From the NCBI GenBank assembly GCA_023419055.1, contig JAEZYO010000987.1, positions 1-7,580 on the forward strand: a DNA stretch of 7,580 nucleotides, given 5' to 3'. Of this stretch, positions 6,654 through 7,580 are shown piece after piece (positions within the stretch are counted from its first letter, which is position 1; each line of letters starts with the position of its first letter). Below the pieces are notes generated by a model. The model was not told where the DNA came from. It made no database searches and worked only from the letters and a program-made list of their open reading frames with translations. Origin of the DNA: Pseudomonadota bacterium. GTDB taxonomy: Bacteria; Myxococcota; Polyangia; Polyangiales; Polyangiaceae. The position numbers and the translations under genes are program-made.

Positions 6654-6701
6654 CTCGGAGCGAAACCGTTGCGGAAGCTCTCAGCAGAATCGGGGTGAGG
6701 C

Positions 6702-7079
6702 ATGAAGTATTGTCCTAATCCGTTTTGCCCTCACCGCATGCAGGTGGGCGGACAAGCCGAGTTCAGGGACGACATTCTCGTCTGCAGTGACTGTCGAGTG
6801 GCTCTCGTCGCCGAGCCCGAAACGTTCCTCACTCGGGATCAAGCTCGCGAGCTGTTGCAGCAAGCCGTAGCTGACAGCGGCGAGACCGTGGAGGAAACGG
6901 TCGAACGGAGATCCAGAATGGACGTCGTCACGGGCGCCTTCTGCGTTCTGGTCGGTCTTGCGGTCACGGCCGCGACGTACAGGATGGCCCTTCCCGGCGG
7001 GGTCTACATGGTCGCCTGGGGGCCCATGGTCTTCGGAATCATGCGCCTGGTGCGAGGTCTGGATCGCTCACCGTCTTGA
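6702..7079 (+). CDS. Small zinc-ribbon protein with two predicted membrane helices
   Basis: Hypothetical protein of 125 residues. The N-terminus has four Cys arranged as a zinc ribbon: Cys4 and Cys9 (KYCPNPFCPHR), then Cys28 and Cys31 (VCSDCRVAL). An acidic, probably helical linker follows at about 43-72 (LTRDQARELLQQAV onward). Two hydrophobic segments follow at about 75-92 and 96-115 (GGVYMVAWGPMVFGIMRLV), then a short polar tail. This suggests a cytosolic zinc ribbon tethered to the membrane by a hairpin of helices; zinc binding and topology are inferred. No function can be named. GGGG lies 6 nt before the ATG, within GGGGTGAGG. The gene sits alone between two direct repeats; copy B starts 2 nt after its stop. 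A promoter candidate lies within the unit, so it is likely a single-gene transcript. Confidence 0.8.
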   Translation: MKYCPNPFCPHRMQVGGQAEFRDDILVCSDCRVALVAEPETFLTRDQARELLQQAVADSGETVEETVERRSRMDVVTGAFCVLVGLAVTAATYRMALPGGVYMVAWGPMVFGIMRLVRGLDRSPS

Positions 7080-7080
7080 A

Positions 7081-7192
7081 GCCACCCCCTGCGCGCTCCT
7101 TCGACAGTCGCTTCACGCGCCTCTACTTCACGCCGCTGCTGGGCCGGCGTCGTCGCGCCACGCCATCGCCGCCCTGCCGCTTGCTATGGCTC
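7081..7192 (+). repeat. Direct repeat, copy B (112 bp), immediately after the zinc-ribbon gene
   Basis: Second copy of the repeat at 6498-6614, same strand, with the 41-bp identical core at 7141-7181. Similarity starts 2 nt after the TGA at 7077-7079 and fades after 7192. No similarity extends into the flanks of either copy, so the boundaries appear real. Confidence 0.85.
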
Positions 7193-7242
7193 CGTCCGCA
7201 CCCGAGAAGATGACACGACAACTCCTGCTGCGCAGCTCCTCC

Positions 7243-7260
7243 GGATGACGAGCGTCATCC
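7243..7260. repeat. 18-bp perfect palindrome GGATGACG-AG-CGTCATCC
   Basis: Eight-base arms at 7243-7250 and 7253-7260 are exact reverse complements around AG. In RNA this would be a stem of about 7 bp with a 4-nt loop; no T-run follows, which argues against an intrinsic terminator. As DNA it resembles a compact dimer-binding operator. Confidence 0.6.
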
Positions 7261-7307
7261 CTGATGTAGCTCTCGAGCCGACACGCGGTCTACGGGGGCC
7301 CCGCCCT

Positions 7308-7335
7308 CTTCCCGACACGGGCTTCCCGACACGGG
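7308..7335 (+). repeat. 14-bp tandem duplication
   Basis: CTTCCCGACACGGG appears twice with no mismatch (7308-7321, 7322-7335). Exact identity suggests a recent slippage duplication or a preserved double binding site. Confidence 0.75.
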
Positions 7336-7370
7336 CCGCCGGCTCGCTGCGTTTCCGCGCGGATCCCTCG

Positions 7371-7580
7371 TTAGCGCAGACCTACCTCCTCGGAGCCCCG
7401 ACTCCCTGCAGAGGACGCTGAAATCGCAGCACGTTCCCGACCTGCTAGCTCTGGATGTTCCTGAAAGGCTTCAGTTTCGGCCGGCAGCTTTGTGTCGAGC
7501 AGCCTGCACAAAAAGGCTGCACGTTCCGCGGCATAATTTAGAGTTAGCCGGACGTGCGAATTGCACCATCGGCCCTCAAC
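7371..7580 (-). CDS. Possible C-terminal end of an unidentified protein (partial, low confidence)
   Basis: Reading leftward from the right edge, a frame is open for 69 codons to a TAA at 7373-7371. The middle part is protein-like (LNYAAERAAFLCRLLDTKL, then PAETEAFQEHPELAG) before a low-complexity Ser/Gly/Glu end. No family is recognised. Third positions are only moderately GC-rich, unlike the confident genes here, so this could be transferred DNA, a decayed gene remnant, or chance. It would converge with the zinc-ribbon gene. Confidence 0.25.
   Translation of the reverse strand, partial: VEGRWCNSHVRLTLNYAAERAAFLCRLLDTKLPAETEAFQEHPELAGRERAAISASSAGSRGSEEVGLR
7499..7520. repeat. GCAGCC-N10-GGCTGC inverted repeat
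   Basis: GCAGCC (7499-7504) pairs with GGCTGC (7515-7520) around a 10-nt loop containing A5. No T-run follows on either strand. If the open minus-strand frame is real this lies inside it and is probably incidental. Confidence 0.35.

Larger units (their letters stand above)
7193..7580. other. Non-coding or poorly coding right end
   Basis: No gene is well supported. The stretch contains an 18-bp palindrome (7243-7260), a 14-bp tandem duplication (7308-7335), a stem-forming inverted repeat (7499-7520) and a weak open frame on the minus strand (7371-7580). From about 7390 onward it looks less GC-rich than the rest of the window, including an AT-rich patch near 7532-7545. Confidence 0.5.

Noticed and set aside
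6277..6863. Minus-strand frames of 60-92 codons in the gap around repeat copy A
   Set aside because: They overlap each other, the repeat and the zinc-ribbon gene, and have Arg-rich low-complexity translations without ribosome binding sites or domains.
6498..7192. Repeats as integron attC sites
   Set aside because: No GTTRRRY/RYYYAAC core pair and no long imperfect hairpin across the repeat; no integrase in the window.
6498..7192. CRISPR array
   Set aside because: Only two copies, more than 100 bp long, separated by a complete gene; no short regularly spaced repeats anywhere.
6958..7248. Plus-strand 96-codon frame crossing the zinc-ribbon gene end and repeat copy B
   Set aside because: It is out of frame with the supported gene, and its second half is simply the non-coding repeat translated.

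Overview
The window reads as a piece of chromosome from a GC-rich bacterium, most likely a myxobacterium (Myxococcota, perhaps the Sorangium/Polyangium side). This is inferred from three things: codons that overwhelmingly end in G or C, a very large soluble multi-PAS hybrid histidine kinase, and lineage-style hypothetical genes such as an anchored metallopeptidase and a small zinc-ribbon membrane protein. No rRNA, tRNA, CRISPR array or intact insertion sequence was found.

Left part (1-1714): a divergent pair. An aldo/keto reductase runs leftward off the window edge, and a LysR-type regulator runs rightward from a 67-bp shared intergenic region. That region carries the dyad GTTTCC-N12-GGAAAC, which overlaps the reductase ribosome binding site. 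The layout is the classic one in which a LysR protein controls itself and its divergent neighbour. The reductase has Ala where most family members have the catalytic His.

Centre (1715-6339): a short control region holding a GTAACT/AGTTAC dyad and an 11-bp tandem repeat precedes a 1227-residue hybrid sensor kinase (five PAS, GAF, HisKA, HATPase, REC, Pro/Ser tail). After 33 bp comes a gene for a membrane-anchored protein with an HExxHxxGxxD zinc-protease signature. The two probably share a transcript, which suggests a cytosolic sensor linked to an envelope-located peptidase.

Right part (6340-7580): mostly non-coding and repeat-rich. Two direct repeats of about 115 bp (85% identical by hand alignment, with a 41-bp identical core) bracket one small gene for a zinc-ribbon, two-helix membrane protein. 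That gene has its own plausible sigma-70-like promoter. Further right are an 18-bp perfect palindrome, a 14-bp tandem duplication and a weakly supported partial reading frame entering from the right on the minus strand. The most unusual feature of the window is this repeat-bracketed single-gene unit; the kinase-peptidase pairing comes second.
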